This document shows, one piece after another, positions 1 to 9,714 of a DNA stretch of 39,497 nucleotides (position 1 is the stretch's first letter; each line of letters opens with the position of its first letter). Position numbers and translations under genes: made by a program. Where the stretch lies: NCBI GenBank assembly GCA_020048435.1, contig JAIFMO010000062.1:1-39497 (forward strand). The letters are read 5' to 3'. The stretch is from Sulfuritalea sp. (GTDB taxonomy: Bacteria > Pseudomonadota > Gammaproteobacteria > Burkholderiales > Rhodocyclaceae). The notes below the pieces were generated by a model. It saw only the letters and a list, made by a program, of their open reading frames with translations, was not told the DNA's origin and did no database searches.

Positions 1-124
1 GTGCTGCCGAAACTGCTGTGGCTGGAGTTGCTGCGGCAACCTCTGCCCCCATGATCGACAGTGCCAGGCCACACAGTGCTGCAAAACAACCCCTGACCGC
101 AGCAAACATCAGCATATTTCGCAT
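1..124 (-). CDS. Partial CDS (N-terminus only), secreted/membrane protein with signal peptide; runs off the window start
   Basis: Minus strand ATG at 124 preceded by GGGAGGGGAGAT (strong SD); translation MRNMLMFAAVRGCFAALCGLALSIMGAEVAAATPATAVSAA looks like a signal peptide plus Ala-rich region. Identity (possibly AmtB-like) cannot be determined. Confidence 0.55.
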   Translation of the reverse strand, partial: MRNMLMFAAVRGCFAALCGLALSIMGAEVAAATPATAVSAA

Positions 125-266
125 ATCTCCCCTCCCAAAGGTCAATAAACAGCCATCAAGATCACTATGCCACAACCTCGCCAGCGGAGAGGTTGCGGAG
201 CAATGCCCTTGAATCGAATCGGGTTCGCCTGTTAAAGGCTCGAATTGAAGATTCGCTGAAGCCAGT

Positions 267-2342
267 TCAGGCCGGGGCCGCATAAGCCAGCACCGCATCT
301 GCCGGCACCGGACGGGAGAACAGATAGCCCTGCATCAGGTCGCAGCCATGACGTTGCAGGAATTCGCGCTGAATCTCGGTTTCGACGCCTTCGGCCACGA
401 CTTCAAGGCCCAGGGCGTGGGCCAGGGCGATGGTGGCGGAACTGATGGCGGCGTCATTGGCATCGATCTCGATATCCTTGACGAAGCTGCGGTCGAGTTT
501 GAGGCGCTGGATTGGCAGCAGTTTGAGATAGGCCAGCGATGAATAACCCGTGCCGAAGTCGTCGATGGCCAGTTCCACGCCAAGTTCGCGCAGGCTGTCC
601 AGCACGCGAATCGTTTCCTGCGGATTTTTCATCGCGACGGACTCGGTGATTTCGAGTTCGAGTTCATGGCCCGCCAACTGGTGGCGTTCGAGCAGTTCCG
701 CCACGGTGCCTACCAGACGCGGGCTGTGCAACTGGTGCTGCGAGATATTCACCGCCATGCGCAAGTCCCGGTTGCCCTGATCGCGCCAATGCCGCAACTG
801 CGCGCAGGCGGTGGCCAGCACCCATTCGCCCAGCGGCACGATCAGGCCCGACTCTTCGGCCACCGGAATGAAACGATCCGGCCCGATCATGCCCTGGGTG
901 GGATGCAGCCAGCGCACCAGCGCCTCGACGCCGACCAAACGGCCGGATTTCGGCTCGACCTGCGGCTGATAATGCAACAGGAACTGTCCGGCAGAGAGGG
1001 CTTCGTGCAGGCTGTTTTCCAGAAGCAACCGATCCGTCGCCGTCTTGTTCATCTCGTCGCTGAAAAACTGGAAATTGTTGCGACCGAGCGACTTGGCGTG
1101 ATACATGGCCGTGTCGGCATGCTTCATCAGCGCATCGATGTTGTCACCATCGAACGGAAACAGGCTGATGCCGATGCTGGGTGTCGACCGCAGGGTATGT
1201 TCTCCGATATGGTAGGGCTGGGCCAGTTCGTCGAGAATCTTCTCGGCCACGTGAACGGCGCTGCGCTCGACCTCATGCCCCGTTAACGCCACCACGAATT
1301 CGTCGCCACCCAGTCGCGCCAGCAGATCGCTGCCACGCACGCAGCCTTGCAGCCGGCTGGCTACATCGACCAGCAAACCATCGCCGACGTGGTGGCCCAG
1401 GGTGTCGTTGATGACCTTGAAGCGATCGAGATCGATGAACATCACGGCCGCCTGCATGTCTTCGCGTCGCGCCGCCGCCAGCATCTGATCGAGTCCAATC
1501 TTCAGGTACAGCCGGTTGGGCAGGCCCGTCAGCGCATCGTGGTGCGCCACATGGCGGATGCGGTCTTCGGCGGCCTTCAGTTGCGAAATATCGGTGAAAC
1601 TGGCGATGAAATATTCGATTTCGCCATGCAAATCGCGCACCACCGAGATGGTCAGCAATTTGGGATAGATCTCGCCAGACTTGTGGCGGTCCCACATTTC
1701 GCCCTGCCAAAAGCCGTTTTGTTGCAAGGCCTGCCACATCGCCGCATAGACTTCGCGCGGCGTGCGGCCGGACGAGAGCATGCGCGGATCGCGACCACGC
1801 ACCTCGTCCGGCGTATAACCGGTCAGGCGCTCGAAGGATTGATTGACTTCGAGGATGTGATTTTTACGGTCGCTCACCATGATGGCTTCGCCGCTGTAAT
1901 TGAACACATGCGCTGCCAGGCGTAACTCGGCCTCGGCCCGCTTGCGTTGCAGAAGGTTGCGCACGCGCGCCAGCAGCACCGTGGTGACCACCGGTTTGGT
2001 CAGGTAGTCGTCGGCGCCCAGTTCGAGGCCTTCGAGCTGACTCTGCTCGGAATTGTCGGCGCTGACGAAAATCACCGGAATGTCGGCCGTCGACTGCCGG
2101 GCGCGCATCTGGCGCAGCACCTCGATGCCGCTCATACCCGGCATCATCACGTCGAGCAGCAGCAGTTGCGGTTTGTCGTCAAGGGCCACCAGATCCAGCG
2201 CCGCCTGGCCGCTGGTGGCGATCTTGATGCGGTATTTGGTCTTCAGCGCCGCGGCCAGCACATGCAGGTTGGCCGGCACGTCATCGACCAGCAGGATCAG
2301 CGGTTTTTCGCCCGTGGCCAAAATCATCCGATCATCCCTCAA
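267..2342 (-). CDS. Response regulator with PAS, GGDEF and EAL domains (c-di-GMP turnover)
   Basis: N-terminal REC (ILLVDDVPANL...LLLDVMMPGMSG...DDYLTKP), PAS, intact GGDEF (ARLGGDEFVV) and intact EAL motifs (GVEALVRW, ELEITES, DDFGTGYSSL). Confidence 0.95.
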   Translation of the reverse strand: MRDDRMILATGEKPLILLVDDVPANLHVLAAALKTKYRIKIATSGQAALDLVALDDKPQLLLLDVMMPGMSGIEVLRQMRARQSTADIPVIFVSADNSEQSQLEGLELGADDYLTKPVVTTVLLARVRNLLQRKRAEAELRLAAHVFNYSGEAIMVSDRKNHILEVNQSFERLTGYTPDEVRGRDPRMLSSGRTPREVYAAMWQALQQNGFWQGEMWDRHKSGEIYPKLLTISVVRDLHGEIEYFIASFTDISQLKAAEDRIRHVAHHDALTGLPNRLYLKIGLDQMLAAARREDMQAAVMFIDLDRFKVINDTLGHHVGDGLLVDVASRLQGCVRGSDLLARLGGDEFVVALTGHEVERSAVHVAEKILDELAQPYHIGEHTLRSTPSIGISLFPFDGDNIDALMKHADTAMYHAKSLGRNNFQFFSDEMNKTATDRLLLENSLHEALSAGQFLLHYQPQVEPKSGRLVGVEALVRWLHPTQGMIGPDRFIPVAEESGLIVPLGEWVLATACAQLRHWRDQGNRDLRMAVNISQHQLHSPRLVGTVAELLERHQLAGHELELEITESVAMKNPQETIRVLDSLRELGVELAIDDFGTGYSSLAYLKLLPIQRLKLDRSFVKDIEIDANDAAISSATIALAHALGLEVVAEGVETEIQREFLQRHGCDLMQGYLFSRPVPADAVLAYAAPA

Positions 2343-2595
2343 GATTCAGCTTCGCAACCAATTGCGCGATTGTAGCCAAGGCGCCATCGTGGTCAAAGCG
2401 GTCGATCTGGCCGAGCAGTCGGGCCAGCAGCGGGATTTGTGGCTGTCCGCGAACGATGGCGCGCAATTCCAGCAGCAGATCGTCCGCGACCAATTCACGC
2501 TGTTCGAGATAGGGCGAAATTCCGTCCATAACGCGCTTGAGCGCCATTGTGTCGAGTTCAGTCGCGGCGGGTGTCATGGCGGCGGTCTCCGCCAC
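2332..2595 (-). CDS. 87-aa ORF resembling the C-terminal tail of hybrid kinases (possible remnant of the upstream kinase)
   Basis: GTG start at 2595 overlapping the end of the upstream kinase in another frame; sequence ...LLELRAIVRGQPQIPLLARLLGQIDRFDHDGALATIAQLVAKL resembles tails normally found after REC domains. Confidence 0.45.
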   Translation of the reverse strand: MAETAAMTPAATELDTMALKRVMDGISPYLEQRELVADDLLLELRAIVRGQPQIPLLARLLGQIDRFDHDGALATIAQLVAKLNLEG

Positions 2596-5500
2596 ACCCT
2601 ATCGATCATGCCGGCCGCCGCGCAGCGATCACGGTCTTCCTGCATCACTGCCGCGGTCATGGCAATGATGGGCAGGTCGGCGGCCCCCGGCAGGGCATGA
2701 ATGCGGCGGGTGGCTTCAAGGCCATCCATCACCGGCATGTGCAGGTCCATCAGCACGGCATCGAAGCCCGGACCGCCCGCCCGTTGCGTGGCGGCCACGG
2801 CATCCAGGGCTTCCTGGCCGTTCACGGCCAGCGTGACCTGAACGCCGGATTTTCTCAACAATTCAGACGCGACCAGTTGATTGGTGGCGGTGTCTTCCAC
2901 CAACAGGATGTGGGCGCCATGAAATTGCCGTACCGCTAGCGCCGACTTTTTGGGGAGTTTGGCTGTTTCCCCACCCGTCTCGCCACCCGCCTCGCCGGGC
3001 GTGGGCTGTGACTGCGGTGCAACGCCGACCAGGACAGTAAAGGAAAAAGTCGCGCCCTGCCCCGGATTGCCCGAGGCCGTAATTTCGCCACCCATCAACC
3101 CCACCAATTTCTGGCAGATGGTAAGACCCAGGCCGGTGCCGCCGTACTTGCGGGTGATGCTGCTGTCTTGCTGGGTAAAGGCCTGAAATAGTTCGGCGAC
3201 CTTATTCTTGTCGATGCCGATGCCACTATCGCGCACGGCGAAGCGCAGGGTCAATAAGTTGGCGGCGGCGTCAACGTAGGCAACTTCCGCCTTGAGATTG
3301 ATTGCGCCCTCTTCGGTGAATTTGATGGCATTGCCGACCAGGTTGTTGAGTACTTGCGCCAACCGCAGCGAATCGCCCAGTACTTGCGCCGGCAGGTCGG
3401 GCGCAATGTCGATGGAAATATCCAGCCCTTTTTCGGCGATGCGGGCGCCGAACAACGCAGCGACGTCGTGCAGCAATCCCTCGACCGAAAATGGCAGCCG
3501 CTCGATATCGAGCCGGCCCGCCTCGATCTTGGAATAATCGAGAATATCGTTGAGGATACCCAGCAGCGCCAGCGACGACTGATGGGCCTTGCGCAGGAAA
3601 TCCTCCTGCTTCGGTGCCAGCGGCGTATCCAGCACCAGTTGCGTGAGGCCGATGATGGCGTTCATCGGCGTGCGGATTTCATGACTCATGTTGGCGAGGA
3701 ATTCGGATTTCGCCCGGTTGGCCGCTTCGGCCTCGCCGGTACGCATCCGCAGTTCCTCGTTGAGCAGTTCAAGCCGGGTCTGGGTCTGCTTGAGTTCGGT
3801 GACATCAGCGATCATGACGAAGAATCCCCGTACCTCGTCTTCCACCACGTTGGGCAGGTAATGGGCCCAGGTATAGCCAGTGCTGCCGTCGGCCTTGACC
3901 AGCGTCCGCTCGAAATGCTGCGTTTCGCCACGCAGGGCGGCGCGGATAAAGGGCTCGTTCTGGCGAAACAGTTCTTCGCCCATCAGTTCCTGGATGCGGA
4001 TGCCGTGCATCTGCGCCTGCGTCTTGCCAAACCACTTGAGGTAGTGGGCGTTGGCAAAACCGCAGCGCAGTTCGGCATCCCAGTAGCCGAGCATGCCAGG
4101 AATGATGTCGGCCAGCGACAGCAGGAAGTGTTCGGAGTCTTTCACCGCATTTTCGGCCAGGGTCTGCGCCGTCACATCCTGCACCGTACCGATGCCCGCC
4201 GCCAGATTGCCATCGCCGTCAAAAACCAGTTCGGCCTGCTCGCGTACCCATTTCACCGCGCCGGCGACGACGATGCGGTGGGTGATGTCATAGACCGCGC
4301 CGTGCAGTGCCGCCTGCCAGGCGCCATCGACGGCCGCGCGGTCGTCCTCATGCACGCAGGCAATAAAGTCGTCGTAGGCCAGCGGCGTACCGGTCGGAAT
4401 GCCGAAGATGTGGCAGGTTTCGTCCGACCAGGTCAGCCCGTTGCCGGCAAGATCGAGATGCCAACTGCCGATGTGGGCCACGGCCTGGGCGCGGCGCAGC
4501 GTCGATTCGTTCTCGCGCAGCGCTTCCTGGAAACCGCGGGTTTCGGTGACATCGCTCATCACGCCATTCCAGACGCTATCACCGATGTCCATGGGCGTGG
4601 GTGTGGACTCGATGCGCAGCCAGCGCGTCGCGCCGCCGATAACGAAACGGCCTTCCCAGAAGAAGGGCTGGAGACGGCGCGCTGCCGCGTGGTTAAGCGC
4701 GATGAAGTTATCCCGTTCATCCGCCTGTACCTGGGCGAAGGCGCAGGCGGCATCGGCGAGAACATCGGCCTGGGTCAGCCCGAGAATCTGGCAGAAACGG
4801 GGACTGACGTATTCAAAAGCCATGCTGCCGTCAGCGCGAATGCGGAAGCTGTACACACCGACGGGAATGCGGGCGGTCAGTTCTTCGTAACGGGCCTGGC
4901 TCTGCCGTAACTCGTGGGTACGCACCACCACCCGCTGCTCCAGCGAAGACTGTTCATCGACCAACTGGTCGGCCATGCGGTTGAAGCTGCCCGCCAGTTC
5001 GCGAAACTCGTCGCACCCCGAAGCTTCCGCGCGGCGGTCGAATTCGCCCGCGGCGATGCGGCGGCTGGCGAGCGTCAGGGCGCGAATCGGCCTGACCAGG
5101 CTGCGGCCGAACAACAGCGCAAAAATGCCTGCGGCAAGCAACACCAAAACCAGCATGGCCAGCGTCTGACTGCGCAGGGCATGGGCCGGCGCCAGCGCCT
5201 CGGCCACGTCGATCTTGACCACCATGCCCCAGTTGAGCGCCGGCAAATGGCGCCAGACGGCAAGAATATCGACGCCGGCATAGTCGCGGGTAAGGCCGTG
5301 GCCGTGGCCGCCGGCCAGCGCCGCCTGCATCGGCGCGGCTGCGACCGACAAAGGCTGGCGATGACGGAAAGCGGCATCGGCAACCCGCCGCAAGGGCCCG
5401 ACATAAAGCACCTCGTCGCCATCGCGCTGCGCCAGCACCGTTTCTCCGGTAAAGCCGAGTCCGGTGGTATCCACCGCCACCTGAGTAAGTCGATCGAGGT

Positions 5501-6152
5501 CCATTTGCAGGGCGATCGAGCCGAGCAAGCGGCCCTGATACAGCACCGGCGTCACGATGAAGACCGCCGGCCGGTTGCTCGACGCGGTATAGCGCGCCAC
5601 CGGCGTGATCTGGGTATCGAGCAGTGCCAGCGCCTCGCGGTGGGCGCGCGCCAGCGGCGTGTCACGGAAGGGGCCGCTATTAAAGTTGGTACCCAGATCC
5701 GGTTCGTGCAGGATGGAAAACACAACATTGCCGGCGGTGTCGGTCAGCAGCAGGTCGTAGTAGCCGATGCTTTCGATGAGATTGAGATAATAGTCACGGT
5801 AGGCGGTCGCCAGTTCCTGCTGACGAGGAGTGCCGATTGCCGTCCGATCAGTTACTTGAGTTGATGCTCTAACCACGGGATTGCTCAGTTCGCGCAAGGC
5901 TTCACGCGTAACGGCCGACTTGGCCAGCAGTTCGCTGTTGGTCAGGCGCTCGCCCAGATAGGCATCGATCTGGTCCGCCTTCTTGTTGGCGATCGAGGCA
6001 AGGTTAACCTGAGCCGTTTCACTCATGCTGCGCTCGAAAGCCTGAACGTAGAGGAAGGCGAGCCCGGCCAGGGGCAGCGAGGAGACGAGCAGGAAGCCGG
6101 CCAGCAGCCGCGGCACGATACGGGTGAACGTTCCCGCGCGGGTGAAGGTCAC
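2574..6152 (-). CDS. Membrane hybrid histidine kinase (periplasmic Cache-like sensor, HAMP, PAS repeats, HisKA, HATPase, truncated REC)
   Basis: TM and periplasmic sensor, HAMP, PAS, HisKA (EFLANMSHEIRTPMNAIIG), HATPase (GGTGLGLTICQKL), REC (HILLVEDTATNQLV...DAVLMDLHMPVMDG). Start placed at GTG 6152 (GTGA overlap with the upstream gene) rather than ORF start 6431. Confidence 0.9.
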   Translation of the reverse strand: MTFTRAGTFTRIVPRLLAGFLLVSSLPLAGLAFLYVQAFERSMSETAQVNLASIANKKADQIDAYLGERLTNSELLAKSAVTREALRELSNPVVRASTQVTDRTAIGTPRQQELATAYRDYYLNLIESIGYYDLLLTDTAGNVVFSILHEPDLGTNFNSGPFRDTPLARAHREALALLDTQITPVARYTASSNRPAVFIVTPVLYQGRLLGSIALQMDLDRLTQVAVDTTGLGFTGETVLAQRDGDEVLYVGPLRRVADAAFRHRQPLSVAAAPMQAALAGGHGHGLTRDYAGVDILAVWRHLPALNWGMVVKIDVAEALAPAHALRSQTLAMLVLVLLAAGIFALLFGRSLVRPIRALTLASRRIAAGEFDRRAEASGCDEFRELAGSFNRMADQLVDEQSSLEQRVVVRTHELRQSQARYEELTARIPVGVYSFRIRADGSMAFEYVSPRFCQILGLTQADVLADAACAFAQVQADERDNFIALNHAAARRLQPFFWEGRFVIGGATRWLRIESTPTPMDIGDSVWNGVMSDVTETRGFQEALRENESTLRRAQAVAHIGSWHLDLAGNGLTWSDETCHIFGIPTGTPLAYDDFIACVHEDDRAAVDGAWQAALHGAVYDITHRIVVAGAVKWVREQAELVFDGDGNLAAGIGTVQDVTAQTLAENAVKDSEHFLLSLADIIPGMLGYWDAELRCGFANAHYLKWFGKTQAQMHGIRIQELMGEELFRQNEPFIRAALRGETQHFERTLVKADGSTGYTWAHYLPNVVEDEVRGFFVMIADVTELKQTQTRLELLNEELRMRTGEAEAANRAKSEFLANMSHEIRTPMNAIIGLTQLVLDTPLAPKQEDFLRKAHQSSLALLGILNDILDYSKIEAGRLDIERLPFSVEGLLHDVAALFGARIAEKGLDISIDIAPDLPAQVLGDSLRLAQVLNNLVGNAIKFTEEGAINLKAEVAYVDAAANLLTLRFAVRDSGIGIDKNKVAELFQAFTQQDSSITRKYGGTGLGLTICQKLVGLMGGEITASGNPGQGATFSFTVLVGVAPQSQPTPGEAGGETGGETAKLPKKSALAVRQFHGAHILLVEDTATNQLVASELLRKSGVQVTLAVNGQEALDAVAATQRAGGPGFDAVLMDLHMPVMDGLEATRRIHALPGAADLPIIAMTAAVMQEDRDRCAAAGMIDRVWRRPPP
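2926..2951 (-). repeat. Dispersed 26-bp repeat, copy 1
   Basis: Minus strand AAAAAGTCGGCGCTAGCGGTACGGCA, inside the hybrid kinase HATPase-REC linker. Confidence 0.9.
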
Positions 6153-7399
6153 GGCGCGCCACCGCTGGCGGGTGCGCCCACAATTTTTCGCCAGTCCTCG
6201 CGGCTGCGATAAAACGGCCACGGCGCCGGTCGCATGGGTATGCTGGAGGACATCACCTCGGTGAATTGGCCGTCTCGTCCAGCCTGCCCGATCCGTACCA
6301 TTTTCCACAAATGGCGGGTGGCGGCATCCACCGAAACGATGGCTGAGGGTGCGCTGAGGCTTTGCCGTAACAGGGTGGCATTGACCCGGGCAGGTTCGGG
6401 TGAGCCGGCATCGCTTACCGCCTGCGCCCATAGACGAACCCCGACATAAGCGGCTTCAACCGGATCGCTGGTGACGCGCGTGGCGCCGAAACGCTGCTGG
6501 AAAGCCTGGACGAAGCGGCGGTTTTCGTCGCGCGGCAGCGACTGGAAGTAGCTCCAGACGCCGAAATGGCGGCCAAGACGGCCACCGCCCCAGGCCGCCA
6601 TTTCGGGTTCGGCCACGCTGAACGAAACCAGCGGCATCGCGCCCTGCCCCGCCTGTTCAAGGGCGGCAAAGAATGCGGCGTTGCTGTCGCCGTTGATGGT
6701 ATTCAGCACCACGTCCGGCTTGAGGCGGCGGATTTCTTCGATCACGGTGGCCACGTCGGTCGCTCCCAGCGGCAGGTAGCGCTCTGCCAGCACCTCGCCG
6801 GCGCTCGCCGTGACCAGGTCGCGGATGATGCGGTTGGCGGTGCGCGGGAAAACATAGTCGGAACCGACCAGGTAGATGCGCTTGCCGAAGGTTTCCATGG
6901 CCCAGCGGGTACCTGGCACGATCTGCTGGTTCGGCGCCGAACCGGTGTAAAGAATGTTGGGGGACTGTTCCAGCCCCTCGTATTGCACGGGGTAGAACAG
7001 CAGGTGCCGGTGCTGTTCCACCACGGGTTTTACGGCTTTGCGGCAGGCCGATGTCCAGCAGGCAAACAAGGCGCTGACCTTGTCCACAGCAATCAGTCGC
7101 TCGGCCTCGGCGGCAAAGTGCGACCAGTCGGAACGGCCATCCACTACTACCATTGCCACCGGCCGCCCAAGCAGTCCGCCCGCGGCGTTGATTTCTTCCA
7201 CCGCCAGCCGCACGGCATCGACCAGCGGCTTTTCGCTCACGGCCATGGTGCCGGTGAGCGAATGCAGCACACCGATGCGGATGGGGGGCGCCGCTGTCGC
7301 CCGGTTCAGCACCTGAAAGAAACCGAACAACAGCAAGACCGCTACCAACAAGGCGAGGCCGATGCGAGGAAACGCGGGGGGATTCGAGCCCAGGTTCAT
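6149..7399 (-). CDS. Periplasmic substrate-binding protein, urea/short-chain amide type (UrtA/AmiC/FmdD-like)
   Basis: N-terminal TM/signal; IRIGVLHSLTGTMAVSEKPLVDAVRLAVEEINAAGGLLGRPV... FYPVQYEGLEQSPNILYTGSAPNQQ typical of urea/amide ABC binding proteins. No permease or ATPase genes nearby. Confidence 0.85.
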   Translation of the reverse strand: MNLGSNPPAFPRIGLALLVAVLLLFGFFQVLNRATAAPPIRIGVLHSLTGTMAVSEKPLVDAVRLAVEEINAAGGLLGRPVAMVVVDGRSDWSHFAAEAERLIAVDKVSALFACWTSACRKAVKPVVEQHRHLLFYPVQYEGLEQSPNILYTGSAPNQQIVPGTRWAMETFGKRIYLVGSDYVFPRTANRIIRDLVTASAGEVLAERYLPLGATDVATVIEEIRRLKPDVVLNTINGDSNAAFFAALEQAGQGAMPLVSFSVAEPEMAAWGGGRLGRHFGVWSYFQSLPRDENRRFVQAFQQRFGATRVTSDPVEAAYVGVRLWAQAVSDAGSPEPARVNATLLRQSLSAPSAIVSVDAATRHLWKMVRIGQAGRDGQFTEVMSSSIPMRPAPWPFYRSREDWRKIVGAPASGGAP

Positions 7400-7465
7400 G
7401 GCGGCAGGAGACGGATCAGGGTATGCGCGAAAGGAGGGATGACCCCGATGGCGAACAGCATGCGC

Positions 7466-8587
7466 TCAGGTCAGTTGTCCCAGCAGTTTGCCCAGTTCCT
7501 GCATCGATTCATGCGTCTGCTCGCCTTGGTCAAGCAAATCCACCAGTTCCTTCATGAAGCCGTGGACCAGGTCGCCCAAATGGCGTTCCTGGTCTTCACT
7601 AAGACCGAGATGGACAAAGGCCTTGGCCAAATCCTGTTCCATCCGCACAAAGAGATCGGAACTGGCGGCCCGATCACGCAAATGGGCCTGCCCCAGCGCC
7701 TCCGTCATGGCGCGAACACGCTCCAGCACGCCGCGGATGCCAGCCTGGCTGCGCTGACTCGCTTCATCGGTTTCCAGTGCGCGCAACCGCGCCTCAGCGG
7801 ACTCGGCGGCGATGCACAGATGATCGCGCAAGCGGCCGCAGTAGTCCGGGTCGTCCAGCGGCATGTTGCTGACCATCATGGTCAGCCGCTCGTAGTTGTG
7901 CACGCTGCGATTGCGGAATTCAAAGATGCGCTCCAGACCGCGCACATGATTCATTATGGAGGTTTCCAACGGAATATTGGTGCCTTGCGCGCTCTGCGTC
8001 AGCGTGCGCCGGGAAATCCTGGTCTGTACCACGCCATTCAGACGATAACGCTGCATCATTTCCAGCAGGCCAGCAGCGATTTCCTGCTCGTTCTCCCAGG
8101 AAATCAGCTCGCGAATGAAGCGGACGAGGATGGCGTATTCATCCATGTTGGCCATCACCAGCGAGGAAAGCAGTTCGGAATCCGCCAGTTGTTGAAGCAG
8201 CGTGCGCTTATCCTGGACAATTTGCCGCGCGACCTGCACCTTGCGCCGCACCTCTTCGGCCTCGAAGGGCTTGACGATGAAGTCCTCGCCGCCGGCATCG
8301 TAGCCCATCAACCGGGCGTCGATGGTGTCCTGGCTTGAAACGAACGTAACCGGGATCTGCCGCAAGCCGGCAGTGTCCTTGATTTCGCGACAAAAAGCGT
8401 AGCCATCCTTGTCGGGCATGCGCACGTCGAGCAGGAACATGTCGGGCTGTTCCACCACCAGCCTTTGCTCACAGGCTTTCACGCTATCGAAGGTTTCGAC
8501 TGCGTAATCGGGAGCCAGAATGTCACGAATCACGTCAAGGACGAAGGCGTCGTCGTCGACGACAAATACCCTGAAGGCAGAACTCAT
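7466..8587 (-). CDS. Response regulator, REC plus uncharacterised helical C-terminal region
   Basis: MSSAFRVFVVDDDAFVLDVIRDIL...MFLLDVRMPDKDGY...FIVKPFEAEE; start at ATG 8587 overlapping upstream TGA (ATGA). The ~240-aa C-terminal half shows no output domain I recognise. Confidence 0.85.
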   Translation of the reverse strand: MSSAFRVFVVDDDAFVLDVIRDILAPDYAVETFDSVKACEQRLVVEQPDMFLLDVRMPDKDGYAFCREIKDTAGLRQIPVTFVSSQDTIDARLMGYDAGGEDFIVKPFEAEEVRRKVQVARQIVQDKRTLLQQLADSELLSSLVMANMDEYAILVRFIRELISWENEQEIAAGLLEMMQRYRLNGVVQTRISRRTLTQSAQGTNIPLETSIMNHVRGLERIFEFRNRSVHNYERLTMMVSNMPLDDPDYCGRLRDHLCIAAESAEARLRALETDEASQRSQAGIRGVLERVRAMTEALGQAHLRDRAASSDLFVRMEQDLAKAFVHLGLSEDQERHLGDLVHGFMKELVDLLDQGEQTHESMQELGKLLGQLT

Positions 8588-9714
8588 TTTGGATTTTCCT
8601 TGTTGCTTTGTTCGCCATCGTCGCTGTACTGCGCGGCGATATCGCGGAAGGCGTCGGCATCGTCCAGAAAGCAATCGGCCAGTGCCGGATCGAAATGCTT
8701 GCCACGGCCGTCGCGGACAGCCTCGACAGCGGTCGCGTGCGGCAAGGCCGGCTTATAAACCCGTTTGCTGGTCATGGCGTCGTAAACATCGGCAAGGGCC
8801 ATGATGCGCGCCGCGAGTGGAATCGCCTCCCCGCCGAGACCTTCCGGATAGCCGCTGCCATCCCAGCGTTCATGATGGGCGTAGGCAATGTCCTTGGCCA
8901 CGCCAAGAAACGAGCTATCCGAACCCATGCGAATTTCCGCCGTTTGAATCGCATCCCGGCCGATCACGGGATGGCGCTGCATCAGCGCAAACTCATCGGC
9001 GGTCAGTTTGCCGGGCTTGAGCAGGATGTGATCGGGTATGCCTATTTTGCCAATATCGTGCAGCGGGGCGGATTTCCAGATCATCGCCCATTGCTCGGCC
9101 GTGACGCTTTCCCGGTAGCGCGGCAAAGGCGCCAGCCGTTGCGCCATGATCTTGACGAAAGCGCGGGTGCGATGGATGTGGTTGCCGGTTTCATTGTCAC
9201 GCGTTTCGGCGATCGATCCCAGCGCGACGATGGCCAAATCCTGACTGAGTTGCAACTCGGCGGTTCTGGCCTGAAGGTCGCGCGTGCGTTCATTCACCAG
9301 CGATTCGAGGTGCAGGTTCTGGTCGCGCAGGAACTCGCCGGCTTCGCGCAAACGCAGATGCGTCTTGACGCGGGCCAGCAGGACGGGCGCAGCCACCGGC
9401 TTGCTGACGTAATCGACGGCGCCGAGTTCGAAGCCTTGCGTGATGTTGTCAACATCGGTGTGGCTGGTTAGGAATATCACCGGTATCTCGCGGGTGAGTG
9501 CCTCTTGCTTGAGCGCCCGGCAAATATCGTAGCCGTGCATGTCCGGCAGTTTGACGTCAAGCAGGATCAGATCGGGCAAGGGCCGCAGGCGCGCCAGTGC
9601 CAGACCCTGCAGACCCAGCGTGGCGATGCGCACCTGGTAATACGGCCGCAGGGTCTGCTTGAGGATACCCAATACCAGGGGATCGTCATCGATCAGCAGG
9701 ATCAGTTTTTCCAT
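8584..9714 (-). CDS. Response regulator with HD-GYP phosphodiesterase domain
   Basis: REC (LILLIDDDPLVLGIL...LILLDVKLPDMHGYD) followed by HD-GYP motifs HDIGKIGIPDHIL and HHERWDGSGYPEGL. Start at ATG 9714. Confidence 0.93.
   Translation of the reverse strand: MEKLILLIDDDPLVLGILKQTLRPYYQVRIATLGLQGLALARLRPLPDLILLDVKLPDMHGYDICRALKQEALTREIPVIFLTSHTDVDNITQGFELGAVDYVSKPVAAPVLLARVKTHLRLREAGEFLRDQNLHLESLVNERTRDLQARTAELQLSQDLAIVALGSIAETRDNETGNHIHRTRAFVKIMAQRLAPLPRYRESVTAEQWAMIWKSAPLHDIGKIGIPDHILLKPGKLTADEFALMQRHPVIGRDAIQTAEIRMGSDSSFLGVAKDIAYAHHERWDGSGYPEGLGGEAIPLAARIMALADVYDAMTSKRVYKPALPHATAVEAVRDGRGKHFDPALADCFLDDADAFRDIAAQYSDDGEQSNKENPK

Noticed and set aside
6153-6431. N-terminal extension of the hybrid kinase ORF up to 6431
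   Set aside because: It overlaps the binding-protein CDS with non-protein-like sequence; a GTG at 6152 overlapping the upstream TGA is the more likely start.
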